NCBI GenBank assembly: GCA_035693615.1
Contig: DASSGH010000051.1
Span: 1-64,000 of the forward strand
Source: VAZQ01 sp035693615
GTDB lineage: Bacteria > Pseudomonadota > Alphaproteobacteria > Rhizobiales > Xanthobacteraceae
Length of the DNA stretch: 64,000 bases
Direction of reading: 5' to 3'
This document shows, in pieces, positions 36,694 through 44,672 of this stretch. The notes below the pieces were generated by a model, which saw only the letters and a program-made list of their open reading frames with translations, ran no database searches and had not been told where the DNA came from. Positions within the stretch are counted from its first letter, which is position 1. Every line of letters starts with the position of its first letter. The position numbers and the translations under genes are program-made.

Positions 36694-36722
36694 TTGCGCG
36701 CGGCCGCTTCGCCCTGTATTAT
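36694..36722 (+). promoter_or_regulatory. Sigma-70-type promoter of the tetR efflux operon
   Basis: TTGCGC at 36694-36699 and TATTAT at 36717-36722 are separated by exactly 17 bp. The -10 box abuts the operator palindrome, so a repressor bound there would block polymerase. Confidence 0.65.
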
Positions 36723-36739
36723 GACTGACCAGTCAGTCA
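36722..36739. promoter_or_regulatory. TetR-type operator palindrome
   Basis: TGACTGAC-CA-GTCAGTCA is an 18-bp inverted repeat with perfect 8-bp arms. It overlaps the end of the -10 box and lies 17 bp before the tetR start at 36757. This is the expected position for autorepression by the TetR protein encoded next. Confidence 0.75.
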
Positions 36740-36756
36740 GTTTTGAGCCGGTCGAA

Positions 36757-37419
36757 ATGGCGGCGCGCACAACGCAAAGGAGAAAGCGTCCCGCGCGCCA
36801 AGCCGCGGCGCGGCAGGATGGTCGCGCCGCGCGGCGCGAGCAGCGGCGGGCGGCCATCCTCGCCGCCGCGCTGGAGGAGTTCGTGGGGCGCGGCTTTGCC
36901 GCAGCACGGCTCGATGACGTCGCCCGCCGCGCGCGCATCGCCAAGGGCACGATCTATCTCTACTTCCGCGACAAGGAGAGCCTGTTCCAGGAGCTCGTGC
37001 GCACGATGCTCAGCCCCCTGGTCGGCACGATCGAAGCGGCGCCGCTGCGCGATGTGCCGATCCGTTCCGTAGCCGAGATGATCGTCGACGTGTTCATCAA
37101 GGAAATCTACGGCACGCGGCGCAAGGACGTCATTCGACTCATCATCTCCGAGGGGCCGCGCTTTCCCAAGCTCGCGGAGGTCTACTACCGCGAGGTGATC
37201 GCGCGGGTGCTGCCGGTCATCCGCGGCCGGCTCGCGCTGGCGGTGGAGCGTGGTGAGCTTTCGCGCGACGCGCTCGCCCGCTTTCCGCAATTGCTGGTCG
37301 CCCCGGCGCTGGTCGCCGTCATTTGGAACGGCTTGTTCGGGCGCTTCGCGCCGCTCGAGATCCGGGAACTCATGCGCGCTCACCTCGATCTGCTGTTCGG
37401 GGACGGGAGCGCGTCATGA
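36757..37419 (+). CDS. TetR family transcriptional regulator of an ABC efflux operon
   Basis: A 220-residue regulator. After a basic N-terminus, the helix-turn-helix is at about 38-75: RRAAILAAALEEFVGRGFAA, then IAKGTIYLYFRDKESLF. The C-terminal ligand domain follows. The in-frame ATG 36721 lies inside the promoter and operator, so ATG 36757 is the better start. The downstream adaptor overlaps its stop (ATGA). The layout TetR-HlyD-ATPase-permease resembles E. coli cecR-ybhGFSR, and it probably represses its own operon until a toxic compound binds. Confidence 0.88.
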   Translation: MAARTTQRRKRPARQAAARQDGRAARREQRRAAILAAALEEFVGRGFAAARLDDVARRARIAKGTIYLYFRDKESLFQELVRTMLSPLVGTIEAAPLRDVPIRSVAEMIVDVFIKEIYGTRRKDVIRLIISEGPRFPKLAEVYYREVIARVLPVIRGRLALAVERGELSRDALARFPQLLVAPALVAVIWNGLFGRFAPLEIRELMRAHLDLLFGDGSAS

Positions 37420-38168
37420 ACGGTTTGCGCCTGGCGCTCGCAATGCTGCTCGCGCTCACCGGCTGCGACAAAGGCAAGGAGCCGGTTTTCCAGGGCTGGG
37501 TCGAGGCCGAGCTGATCTTCGTCGGCCCGGATGAGACCGGGCGCATTGAGACGCTCTCGGTGCGGGAGGGAGATCACGTCGAACGCGGCGCGCTGCTGTT
37601 CACGGTTGACCCCGATCTGCAGCTTGCCGACGTCGCCATGCAGGAGGCGGCGGTCAAGAACGCACAGATCGCTTACGACCGCGCCCAGCAGCTCGCCAAG
37701 ACGATGGCCGGCACGCAAAAGTCTCTGGACGACGCCGAGGCTGTGCTGCGCACCGCGCAGGCGAGGCTCAATTCGGCGCAGACCAGGCTCACGCGCCGCA
37801 AGGTGTTCAGCCCGGTCAGCGGCTCGGTCCAGCAGATCTACTACCGCGGTGGCGAGCTGGTGCCGGCGGGCAAGCCGATCCTCGCGCTGTTGCCTCCCGG
37901 CAATCTCAAGGTGCGCTTCTTCGTCAACGAAGCGATGCTGCCCAAGCTCAAATTCGGTGACCCCGTCGACATCACTTGCGACGGCTGCGACGCCGGCATT
38001 CGCGCCAGGATCAGCTTCATTTCGCGCGCCTCCGAATTCACGCCGCCGGTGATCTACAGCATGGACGAACGCTCGAAGCTCGTGTTCTTGATCGAGGCCC
38101 GACCGGAACGGCCCGAGCGGCTGCGCGTCGGCCAGCCGGTGAGCGTCGCGCTGGGTCAGGGCGAATGA
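37416..38168 (+). CDS. HlyD/YbhG-type periplasmic adaptor lipoprotein
   Basis: A 250-residue membrane-fusion protein. The leader MNGLRLALAMLLALTGC ends in a lipobox (LALTGC), so it is probably lipid-anchored. A barrel-sandwich part (FVGPDETGRIETLSVREGDHV), a coiled-coil hairpin (about 75-125: EAAVKNAQIAYDRAQQL) and the returning GSVQQIYYRGGELVPAG follow. It should link the inner-membrane ABC exporter to an outer-membrane channel. ATGA overlaps join it to tetR before and the ATPase after. Confidence 0.9.
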   Translation: MNGLRLALAMLLALTGCDKGKEPVFQGWVEAELIFVGPDETGRIETLSVREGDHVERGALLFTVDPDLQLADVAMQEAAVKNAQIAYDRAQQLAKTMAGTQKSLDDAEAVLRTAQARLNSAQTRLTRRKVFSPVSGSVQQIYYRGGELVPAGKPILALLPPGNLKVRFFVNEAMLPKLKFGDPVDITCDGCDAGIRARISFISRASEFTPPVIYSMDERSKLVFLIEARPERPERLRVGQPVSVALGQGE

Positions 38169-39106
38169 CGACGGCCGGGGATATCGCCATCGAGGTCGAG
38201 GGGCTGACGAAATCCTTCGACGGGCGCAAGGCCGTGCGCAACCTGTCGCTGCGCGTCAAGCGCGGGCAGATCTACGGCTTCCTCGGGCCGAACGGGTCGG
38301 GCAAGACCACGACCATCCGCATGCTGTGCGGTCTGCTCACCCCCGACGAAGGCCGCGGCACGTGCCTTGGCTACGACATCCGCACGCAAGCGGACGAGAT
38401 CAAGCACCACGTCGGCTACATGACGCAGCGCTTCAGTCTCTACCAGGATCTCTCGGTGCGCGAGAACCTGGAATTCGTCGCGCGCCTCTATGGCCTTGCC
38501 CATCCGGCGGCGGCCGCCCGCGCCATGATCGACCGGCTCGGGCTCGTGGACCGTCAGGCGCAGCTTGCCGGCGAACTCTCGGGCGGATGGAAGCAGCGGC
38601 TTGCGCTCGGCGCCTGCACGCTGCCCAATCCGCAGCTTCTGCTGCTCGACGAGCCTACCGCGGGCGTCGACCCGAAGGCGCGGCGCGAGTTCTGGAACGA
38701 GATCCATGCGCTCGCGGCGCACGGCCTGACCGTGCTGGTCTCCACCCATTACATGGACGAGGCCGAGCGCTGCCACGAGATCGCCTATATCGCCTACGGC
38801 GTTCTGCTCGCGCACGGCACAGTCGGCGAGGTGATCGCGGCCTCGCGGCTCGTCACCTACACTGTCAGCGCCCGCGACGGGGAGGGGCTGAGCGCGCTCG
38901 CCGAGGAATTGAGCCGGCGTGCGGGGGTCGACATGGTCGCACCGTTCGGGACCAGCCTGCACGTGTGCGCCCGCGATGCGACGGCACTCGAGGCTGCCAT
39001 TGCGCCGTACCGCGCGCAGCCGCAGCTCGCTTGGACCCGCTCGGAGCCGTCGCTGGAGGACGTGTTCATCGACCTCATGGGGCGCGCCCAGGATCGCTTG
39101 CAATGA
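38165..39106 (+). CDS. ABC exporter ATP-binding protein
   Basis: A 313-residue ATPase of the DrrA/YbhF type. Walker A GPNGSGKT is at about 42-49, the signature ELSGGWKQRLALG at about 139-151, and Walker B LLLLDEPTAGVDP follows, with STHYMDEAERC as switch region. The C-terminal extension (TVSARDGEGLSALAEE...) is typical of the multidrug class. Only one ATPase domain is present, whereas E. coli YbhF has two. ATGA overlaps on both sides indicate tight co-translation. Confidence 0.94.
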   Translation: MTTAGDIAIEVEGLTKSFDGRKAVRNLSLRVKRGQIYGFLGPNGSGKTTTIRMLCGLLTPDEGRGTCLGYDIRTQADEIKHHVGYMTQRFSLYQDLSVRENLEFVARLYGLAHPAAAARAMIDRLGLVDRQAQLAGELSGGWKQRLALGACTLPNPQLLLLDEPTAGVDPKARREFWNEIHALAAHGLTVLVSTHYMDEAERCHEIAYIAYGVLLAHGTVGEVIAASRLVTYTVSARDGEGLSALAEELSRRAGVDMVAPFGTSLHVCARDATALEAAIAPYRAQPQLAWTRSEPSLEDVFIDLMGRAQDRLQ

Positions 39107-40257
39107 CGACGTTGCCAGTAACGCCCGCACCGCGTGCGTCCGGCGGCTTCTGGCGCCGGACGCTGGCGATGCTGATCAAGGAATTCATCCAGCTCAAGCG
39201 GGACCGCGTCTCGTTCGCGATGATTGTGATGATTCCGCTCGTCCAGCTTCTGCTGTTCGGTTACGCCATCAACACCAACCCGCGCCATCTGCCGACCGCG
39301 GTGCTATTGCAGGAGCAGAGCGATCTTGGCCGGTCCATCCTCAAGGCGATTCAAAACACCGCATATTTCGACGTCACCCATATTGTCCACGATGAAACCG
39401 AGTTCGATCGTCTGCTCGCCTCGGGTGCGGTGCTGTTCGCGATCGAGATTCCCGCCAACTTCGAGCGCGCGGTGCGACGTGGCGACCGGCCGGCGCTGCT
39501 GGTCGCCGCCGACGCGACCGACCCCGTGGCCGCCGGCTCGGCCATGGCCGCGCTCGGCACATTGGTGCAGACCGCGCTCGTGCACGACCGTGCCGTTCCC
39601 GACGGCGCGGGAGCGCCGTTCGAGATCCGCACTCATGCCCGCTACAACCCGGCGGCCAACACCTCGTTGAACATCGTGCCGGGCCTGGTCGGCACCATTC
39701 TGACCATGACCATGTTGATCTTCACCGCGCTGTCGGTGACGCGCGAGATCGAACGCGGAACCATGGAAAGCCTTTTGGCCATGCCGATCACGCCGGTCGA
39801 GATCATGCTCGGCAAGATCGTTCCCTACATCATGGTCGGCTTCGTGCAGGCCTCCCTCATCATCGGAATTGGCATTGGCTTGTTCGGCGTGCCGCTCCTG
39901 GGAAGCCTGCTGCTGTTGGCGCTGCTCAGCACACTGTTCATCACGACCAATCTTTCGGTCGGCTATACCTTTTCGACCATCGCGCAGAACCAGCTGCAGG
40001 CGATGCAGATGTCGATGATGTTCTTCCTGCCCAACATCCTGCTCTCCGGCTTCATGTTCCCATTCGCCGGCATGCCGGCCTGGGCGCAATGGATCGGCGA
40101 ACTGCTGCCGCTCACGCACTACCTTCGCATTGTGCGCGGGATCATGCTCAAGGGCGCGGCGCTTGCGGATCTGCGTTACGATACGCTTGCCCTGGCTGGG
40201 CTCATGCTGGTCGCGATGGTGATCGCGATCAGCCGTTTCCGGCGTACGCTGGACTAA
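39103..40257 (+). CDS. ABC-2 type exporter permease
   Basis: A 384-residue membrane protein. One helix near the N-terminus (SFAMIVMIPLVQLLLFGYAI) is followed by a large extracytoplasmic loop (about 60-190) and five C-terminal helices, the ABC2_membrane_3 layout. VTREIERGTMESLLAMPITPVEIMLGK is the conserved cytoplasmic coupling segment. E. coli has two such permeases (YbhS, YbhR); only one is here, so it may act as a homodimer. It ends the efflux operon. Confidence 0.93.
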   Translation: MTTLPVTPAPRASGGFWRRTLAMLIKEFIQLKRDRVSFAMIVMIPLVQLLLFGYAINTNPRHLPTAVLLQEQSDLGRSILKAIQNTAYFDVTHIVHDETEFDRLLASGAVLFAIEIPANFERAVRRGDRPALLVAADATDPVAAGSAMAALGTLVQTALVHDRAVPDGAGAPFEIRTHARYNPAANTSLNIVPGLVGTILTMTMLIFTALSVTREIERGTMESLLAMPITPVEIMLGKIVPYIMVGFVQASLIIGIGIGLFGVPLLGSLLLLALLSTLFITTNLSVGYTFSTIAQNQLQAMQMSMMFFLPNILLSGFMFPFAGMPAWAQWIGELLPLTHYLRIVRGIMLKGAALADLRYDTLALAGLMLVAMVIAISRFRRTLD

Positions 40258-40307
40258 TTGGCCGGCGGGACAGGCGGCGGGGTGCCATCAAACGAGCAGT
40301 GCGGCCT

Positions 40308-40427
40308 TCATCCGCGCTCCTTCAACTGCACGAGTGCCACGCCCAACGCCGCCACCGCAAAGCCCGCGATTTGAATGAGGTGGATCGCCTCGCCGAAGCC
40401 GGCATAGGCCATCAGCGCCGACACTGC
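40308..40427 (-). pseudogene. C-terminal remnant of an EamA-type transporter
   Basis: Read on the minus strand, the frame ending at TGA 40308-40310 gives VSALMAYAGFGEAIHLIQIAG followed by GFAVAALGVALVQLKERG. This is the last membrane helix and tail of an EamA (drug/metabolite) transporter. No upstream part of the gene is present: it joins directly to the truncated HtrA fragment near 40427. This is decay by deletion rather than a frameshift. Confidence 0.65.
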
Positions 40428-41025
40428 TTAGCACCCAATCCCCCGCGCGCGGCATCTCGTCCGCAAGCTTCACGAAAGTGGAGTCGTCGCGGCCGTCGAC
40501 CTTGAGCAAGGCGAGGTCGCTGATCGGATCGCTGCCGACCACCTTGGCAGTGTAGGTCCTTTGATCGTCGGTCTGGACCTCTGCCGTTTTGCTTCCCTCA
40601 ATCACGTGGTTATTGGTGACGGCGTAGCCGTCCGCGGAAATGAAGAAGCCGGATCCTTGCGTCATCACCGTCTTGGGTCGATGCCGACCGCTCGGTGCTT
40701 GCGGCGTCAGCGGCGCTCCGAAATGACGGAAGAGGTTGGAGCCGACCTGCTCGTGGGAGGGCTCCGAGCGCTTGGTCTGCACGCCGAACACGGCAGGCTT
40801 CACTTGATCGACGATGTCGGCAAAGCCCGCCGGACCACGGCTGCTGGGCCCGAATAGCAGCGCGGCTGAGCGCAGCGGAACCGACTGCGCCGGAAGACGC
40901 CAATTGGGCGATATGAGGTGGACGCCGAAGATTCCTGCCGCCGCCGCCAAGACGACGACGCAAACGAGCGCGCAGATGCGCGCTACTGATGCGCGCGATT
41001 TCGCCGGGGTGGTCTCGTGGTCCAT
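40426..41025 (-). pseudogene. Truncated HtrA/DegP-type serine protease
   Basis: Begins MDHETTPAKSRASVARICAL with one N-terminal membrane helix. The protease domain contains the catalytic His (H140 in TNNHVIEG) and Asp (D170 in SDLALLKVD). It stops being HtrA-like at PRAGDWVLS (about residue 200), before the GNSGGP serine motif and any PDZ domain. The frame then runs out of phase into the EamA tail. Without the serine it cannot be an active protease. An intact relative is present at 58935-60035. Confidence 0.75.
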
Positions 41026-41286
41026 GCATCCTCGCTGTTTCCACGGCCGTGCCGGGGTGTTGGTGGTCGAAAACGCGACGGCCCACGGCGCCAACTGTCG
41101 TCCTCAGCGGGGTCGTCCTTGCGCCGACGGGAGAACGCGGGGGCGGCAACGCGGTTCCGGGCGATGCCGCTCGGGGCATGATGCCCAGTTGCTCGTGTGA
41201 CAACCGCCCGGGTAGTGGGTTAGTTTGATTGTGGCGGGCCTTGACCAGCCCTCGCGATTTGAGGGGTTCGGGCGCATATTGCGAGC

Positions 41287-41469
41287 ATGGGCATTATTCC
41301 TAAATTGCTATGGGCCTACGGGGTTGTTGCCTGCCTAACGCTCATTTTCCAGATTTGGGTTCGATGGGACGTATGCGGCAACACATGCACCATTAGCTTT
41401 GCGAAGGCTGTCGTTTGGGCGGTTATTTGGCCCGCGTCGTGGGTCGTCTATCTTGCCGGAATGTTCTGA
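41287..41469 (+). CDS. Small two-helix membrane protein
   Basis: A 60-residue protein: helix 1 KLLWAYGVVACLTLIFQIWV, a short loop with two Cys (DVCGNTC), and helix 2 AKAVVWAVIWPASWVVYLAG. The composition is coherent for a membrane protein and unlike a shadow frame, but no strong ribosome site is seen before ATG 41287. I do not recognise a named family. It lies in a region rich in decayed genes, so it may be a surviving accessory gene. Confidence 0.55.
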   Translation: MGIIPKLLWAYGVVACLTLIFQIWVRWDVCGNTCTISFAKAVVWAVIWPASWVVYLAGMF

Positions 41470-41472
41470 AAT

Positions 41473-41550
41473 ATGTCAGCCCGCCGCAAACGTCCCCGCG
41501 ATCCCAATCAGCTTGCCAAGCTGGTCGTGCGATGTCGGGGATGGACGTGA
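41473..41550 (+). pseudogene. Truncated small rhizobial protein (MSARRKRPRDPNQL type)
   Basis: ATG 41473 opens MSARRKRPRDPNQLAKLVV, the start of a small basic family common in rhizobia that normally continues with an IVDIATGE-like segment and a Lys/Ala-rich tail. Here the frame leaves the family after about 19 residues and ends at TGA 41548-41550. A different frame continues with MSGMDVMKDLVEMLEAFEAS to 41609, perhaps from another gene. This looks like a deletion remnant. Confidence 0.5.
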
Positions 41551-41605
41551 TGAAGGACCTAGTCGAGATGCTGGAAGCGTTCGAGGCGAGCCAAGGACGC
41601 GCGGC

Positions 41606-41833
41606 CTAGGCTTGCTGCTCTCGAATTTCTTTTAGTGCTCGCTCGCACAAAAGATCGGGATTGAGTTCACCGGCTTTGGCAAGTTCGATGATTCGCTTCG
41701 CGACGATTTGATTGGCGAGATCGCCCCCATCTGCAAGCCCGAGGGCCACGCGAACCATTTCGAACGCAACGCCCATGACGCGCGTGGCCTCGGGGTCGAG
41801 CCTGGCGTTGTCCAAATATGGCGTGATGGGCAT
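41606..41833 (-). CDS. Small conserved rhizobial protein
   Basis: A 75-residue helical protein starting MPITPYLDNARLDPEATRVM and continuing VAFEMVRVALGLADGGDLANQIVAKRIIELAKAGELN. This resembles a small orphan family frequent in Bradyrhizobium (IPYL..FDPE..., ending in a helix with VARVIIDCA-like text). The start at 41833 is preferred over a 10-codon extension. Function unknown; perhaps a protein-interaction helix bundle. Confidence 0.7.
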   Translation of the reverse strand: MPITPYLDNARLDPEATRVMGVAFEMVRVALGLADGGDLANQIVAKRIIELAKAGELNPDLLCERALKEIREQQA

Positions 41834-42002
41834 GAGACTGCCCCCAACTCGGCAATGGAACAATCATTACACTGATTGCTTGTGGTTTGTCAGTCGGGTT
41901 CCCGACAATCCACTGCCATACTCGATCTGACCCCGCGCCCGACACACAGCAGGAACCCCCCGATCCCGGGGCGCGTTGGCCGGCAGTTGAGGCGAGGCCG
42001 CC

Positions 42003-43192
42003 ATGGGCGAAGCTGCGCCGCGTTACTTCACCATCAATTTCGGGCCGCAGCATCCGGCGGCGCACGGCGTGCTGCGGCTCGTATTGGAGCTCGACGGCGA
42101 AGTGGTGGAGCGCGTCGATCCGCATATCGGCCTGCTGCACCGAGGCACCGAGAAGCTGATCGAGCACAAGACCTACCTACAGGCGATCCCGTATTTCGAC
42201 CGGCTCGATTATGTCGCGCCGATGAACTAGGAGCACGCATTCTGCCTCGCAGCCGAAAAGCTCCTCGGCCTCGCCGTGCCCAAGCGGGCACAGCTCATTC
42301 GCGTGCTCTTTTGCGAGATCGGGCGGCTGCTCTCGCATCTGCTCAACGTGACGACGCAGGCCATGGACGTCGGCGCGCTGACGCCGCCGCTCTGGGGGTT
42401 TGAAGAACGCGAGAAGCTCATGGTGTTCTATGAGCGCGCCTCGGGAGCTCGCATGCACGCGAATTACTTCCGCGTCGCGGCGTGCACCAGGATCTGCCGC
42501 CGAAGCTGCTCGACGATATCGCCGCGTTTTGCGATCCTTTCCTCAAGGTTTGCGACGATATCGAAGGGCTGCTGACGGAAAATCGCATTTTCAAGCAGCG
42601 CAACGTCGACATCGGCGCGATCACGCGCGAAGATGCGTGGGGGTGGGGATTTTCCGGCGTCATGGTGCGCGGCTCGGGTGCCGCCTGGGATCTGCGCAAG
42701 GCGCAACCCTACGAGTGCTATTCCGAGCTCGATTTCGACACTCCCGTCGGCAAGAACGGCGACAATTACGACCGTTATCTCGTGCGGATGGAGGAAATGC
42801 GCCAGGCGGTGCGCATCATGAAGCAGTGCCTGCAGAAACTGCAGTCGCGGGAAGGCGCGGGACCGGTCGCGGTCAAGGACTACAAGAACGTTCCGCCGCC
42901 GCGCGCCGAGATGAAGCGCTCGATGGAGGCGACCATCCACCATTTCAAGCTCTACACCGAGGGCCATCACGTGCCCGCCGGGGAGGTCTACGCCGCGGTC
43001 GAGGCGCCGAAGGGGGAGTTCGGCGTCTATCTGATCGCCGACGGCACCAATCGCCCCTACAAGTGCAAGATCCGGGCCCCGTCCTTCGCCCACCTGCAGG
43101 CTATGGATTTCTTGACCCGCGGGCACATGCTGGCGGACGTCTCGGCGATCATCGGCTCGCTCGATATCGTGTTCGGCGAGATCGATCGCTGA
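42003..43192 (+). pseudogene. nuoD: Isolated NADH-quinone oxidoreductase subunit D copy, disrupted
   Basis: The whole NuoD sequence (about 396 codons) can be read from MGEAAPRYFTINFGPQHPAA to SIIGS-like ADVSAIIGSLDIVFGEIDR. Two lesions break it. A TAG at 42228-42230 replaces the Gln expected in YVAPMNQEHAF. A one-base loss near 42476-42480 shifts FRVGGVHQDL out of frame. Both flanking sections stay highly NuoD-like. No nuoC or nuoE is adjacent, so this is a detached extra copy; the working nuo operon is presumably elsewhere. Sequencing error could explain one lesion, less easily both. Confidence 0.88.
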
Positions 43193-43233
43193 GTTGGCGC
43201 CGCTGCTGTATACGCGCGATCGGAGACAGCGTC

Positions 43234-43572
43234 ATGATCGACACGCTTGCGGAGAAGACGTGCACCCCCTGTCGCGGTGACGTTCCGCCGCTCAGTGCCG
43301 ATGAGGCGCTCGGCTTACAGAGGCAGACGCCGGGTTGGGAGCTGCGCGATGACGCCCACCGCATCGAGCGCACCTTTCGGTTCCGCAATTTTCGCGAAGC
43401 GCTCGCCTTCGTGCAGCGGGTCGGCGAGCTTGCCGAGGCGGAAGGACATCACCCCGACGTCAGCTTCGGTTGGGGCTACGCGACCGTGTCGCTGAGCACG
43501 AAGAAGATCAAGGGATTGCACGAGAACGACTTCATCATGGCGAGCAAGATCGACCGCATGCTGACCTCATGA
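43234..43572 (+). CDS. phhB: Pterin-4a-carbinolamine dehydratase
   Basis: A 112-residue protein. Motif EGHHPDVSFGWGYATVSLST near residues 70-90 contains the active-site His pair and matches the PCD/DCoH family. These proteins dehydrate 4a-hydroxytetrahydrobiopterin to recycle the pterin cofactor of phenylalanine hydroxylase; many bacteria use them in other roles. ATG 43234 follows GGAGA. Its stop overlaps the next start (ATGA at 43569). The first 20 residues include CTPC, an unusual extension. Confidence 0.88.
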   Translation: MIDTLAEKTCTPCRGDVPPLSADEALGLQRQTPGWELRDDAHRIERTFRFRNFREALAFVQRVGELAEAEGHHPDVSFGWGYATVSLSTKKIKGLHENDFIMASKIDRMLTS

Positions 43573-44492
43573 GCATGCGCGTCATCACGGTGTTCGGTGG
43601 AACCGGCTTTCTCGGCCGCCGCATCGTCGAACATCTGTGCGAGCACGGCTTCTTGGCTCGAATCGCATCAAGGCATGTGAACCGCAGTCGCGAGCTGTTT
43701 GGTCCGGACGGCCCGCAATTTCAATCGATTGAGGCCGACATTCACGATCGAGCATCTATTGCCAATGCCTTTGTCGGCGCATACGGCGCAGTCAATGCGG
43801 TCAGTCTCTACGTCGAGCGGGGAGGGGAGACGTTTCATTCCGTGCATGTGGAGGCGGCGCGCCGTCTGGCCGCTCAGGCGCAGCAGGATGGTCTGGAACG
43901 GCTCGTCCACGCCTCCGGCATTGGCGCCGATGCGTCGTCTTCGTCGCTTTACATCCGCAAGCGCGGTGAGGGCGAACTGGCGGTTCGCGCCGCCTTTCCC
44001 GACGCGGTTATCGTTCGCCCGGCGGTGATGTTCGGGCCGAATGACGCGTTTCTAACGAGTCTTCTCGCGCTATTTCGCACGCTCCCCGTTTTTCCGATGT
44101 TCGGCCGCGGCCTCACCCGGTTGCAACCTGTCTATGTGGGCGACGTGGCCGAAGCAATTGCCAGGGCACTCGAACAGACCGAAAGGGACAGCCGTACATT
44201 CGAGTGTGGCGGGCCTCGCATTTACTCCTATGAGGAGTTGCTTAGGGCGGTGGCGCGCGAAGCCGGACTCGAACCGAGATTGATCCCGATGCCGTTTGCC
44301 GCCTGGCATACACTGGCGCGCCTAGCGGAGATGCTTCCTAATGCGCCCGTGACCCGCAACCAGATCGAGCTGATGCAGGTCGATAACGTCGCCTCCCGGG
44401 ACGTGCCAGGCTTTGCAGAGCTCGGAATTTCGCCTCGCCCGATAGAGGACATGCTCCGCGAGATGCTCGCTTGTCCGTCCGGCGGGCGCTAG
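43569..44492 (+). CDS. NAD(P)-binding protein of the complex I NDUFA9-like family
   Basis: A 307-residue extended SDR. FGGTGFLGRRIVEHL at about 9-23 is the nucleotide-binding motif. HASGIGADASSSSLYIRKRGEGE (about 120-142) holds the YxxxK-like positions, and VRPAVMFGPNDAF is the family's next motif. Such proteins resemble mitochondrial NDUFA9 and bacterial quinone-related reductases. It overlaps phhB by 4 bp. Its closeness to the nuoD pseudogene is suggestive but could be chance. Catalytic substrate unknown. Confidence 0.87.
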   Translation: MSMRVITVFGGTGFLGRRIVEHLCEHGFLARIASRHVNRSRELFGPDGPQFQSIEADIHDRASIANAFVGAYGAVNAVSLYVERGGETFHSVHVEAARRLAAQAQQDGLERLVHASGIGADASSSSLYIRKRGEGELAVRAAFPDAVIVRPAVMFGPNDAFLTSLLALFRTLPVFPMFGRGLTRLQPVYVGDVAEAIARALEQTERDSRTFECGGPRIYSYEELLRAVAREAGLEPRLIPMPFAAWHTLARLAEMLPNAPVTRNQIELMQVDNVASRDVPGFAELGISPRPIEDMLREMLACPSGGR

Positions 44493-44672
44493 CCCAGCCG
44501 GCATCTGGCGGCAGCCAATAGTTGGCGTTGGCGGGTACCTGCGCAACCCAGCGAAAATCTGCTCCGCGATTTCGGCATGGATAGCCGGCTGCAAATCGGG
44601 CTATAGCAAATGAGGCTATATCCGCATGGCCGCCGGCGCGCGCGGTCCTTTTTGTCTGTGCGACACTCAACC

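Noticed and set aside
40989..41228. Frame of about 79 codons upstream of the small membrane protein at 41287
   Set aside because: No ribosome site, no coherent composition, and it overlaps the 5' end of the HtrA remnant on the other strand.
41893..41906. GTCGGG-TT-CCCGAC hairpin upstream of the nuoD pseudogene
   Set aside because: Only a 6-bp stem with a 2-base loop; too small to call regulatory.
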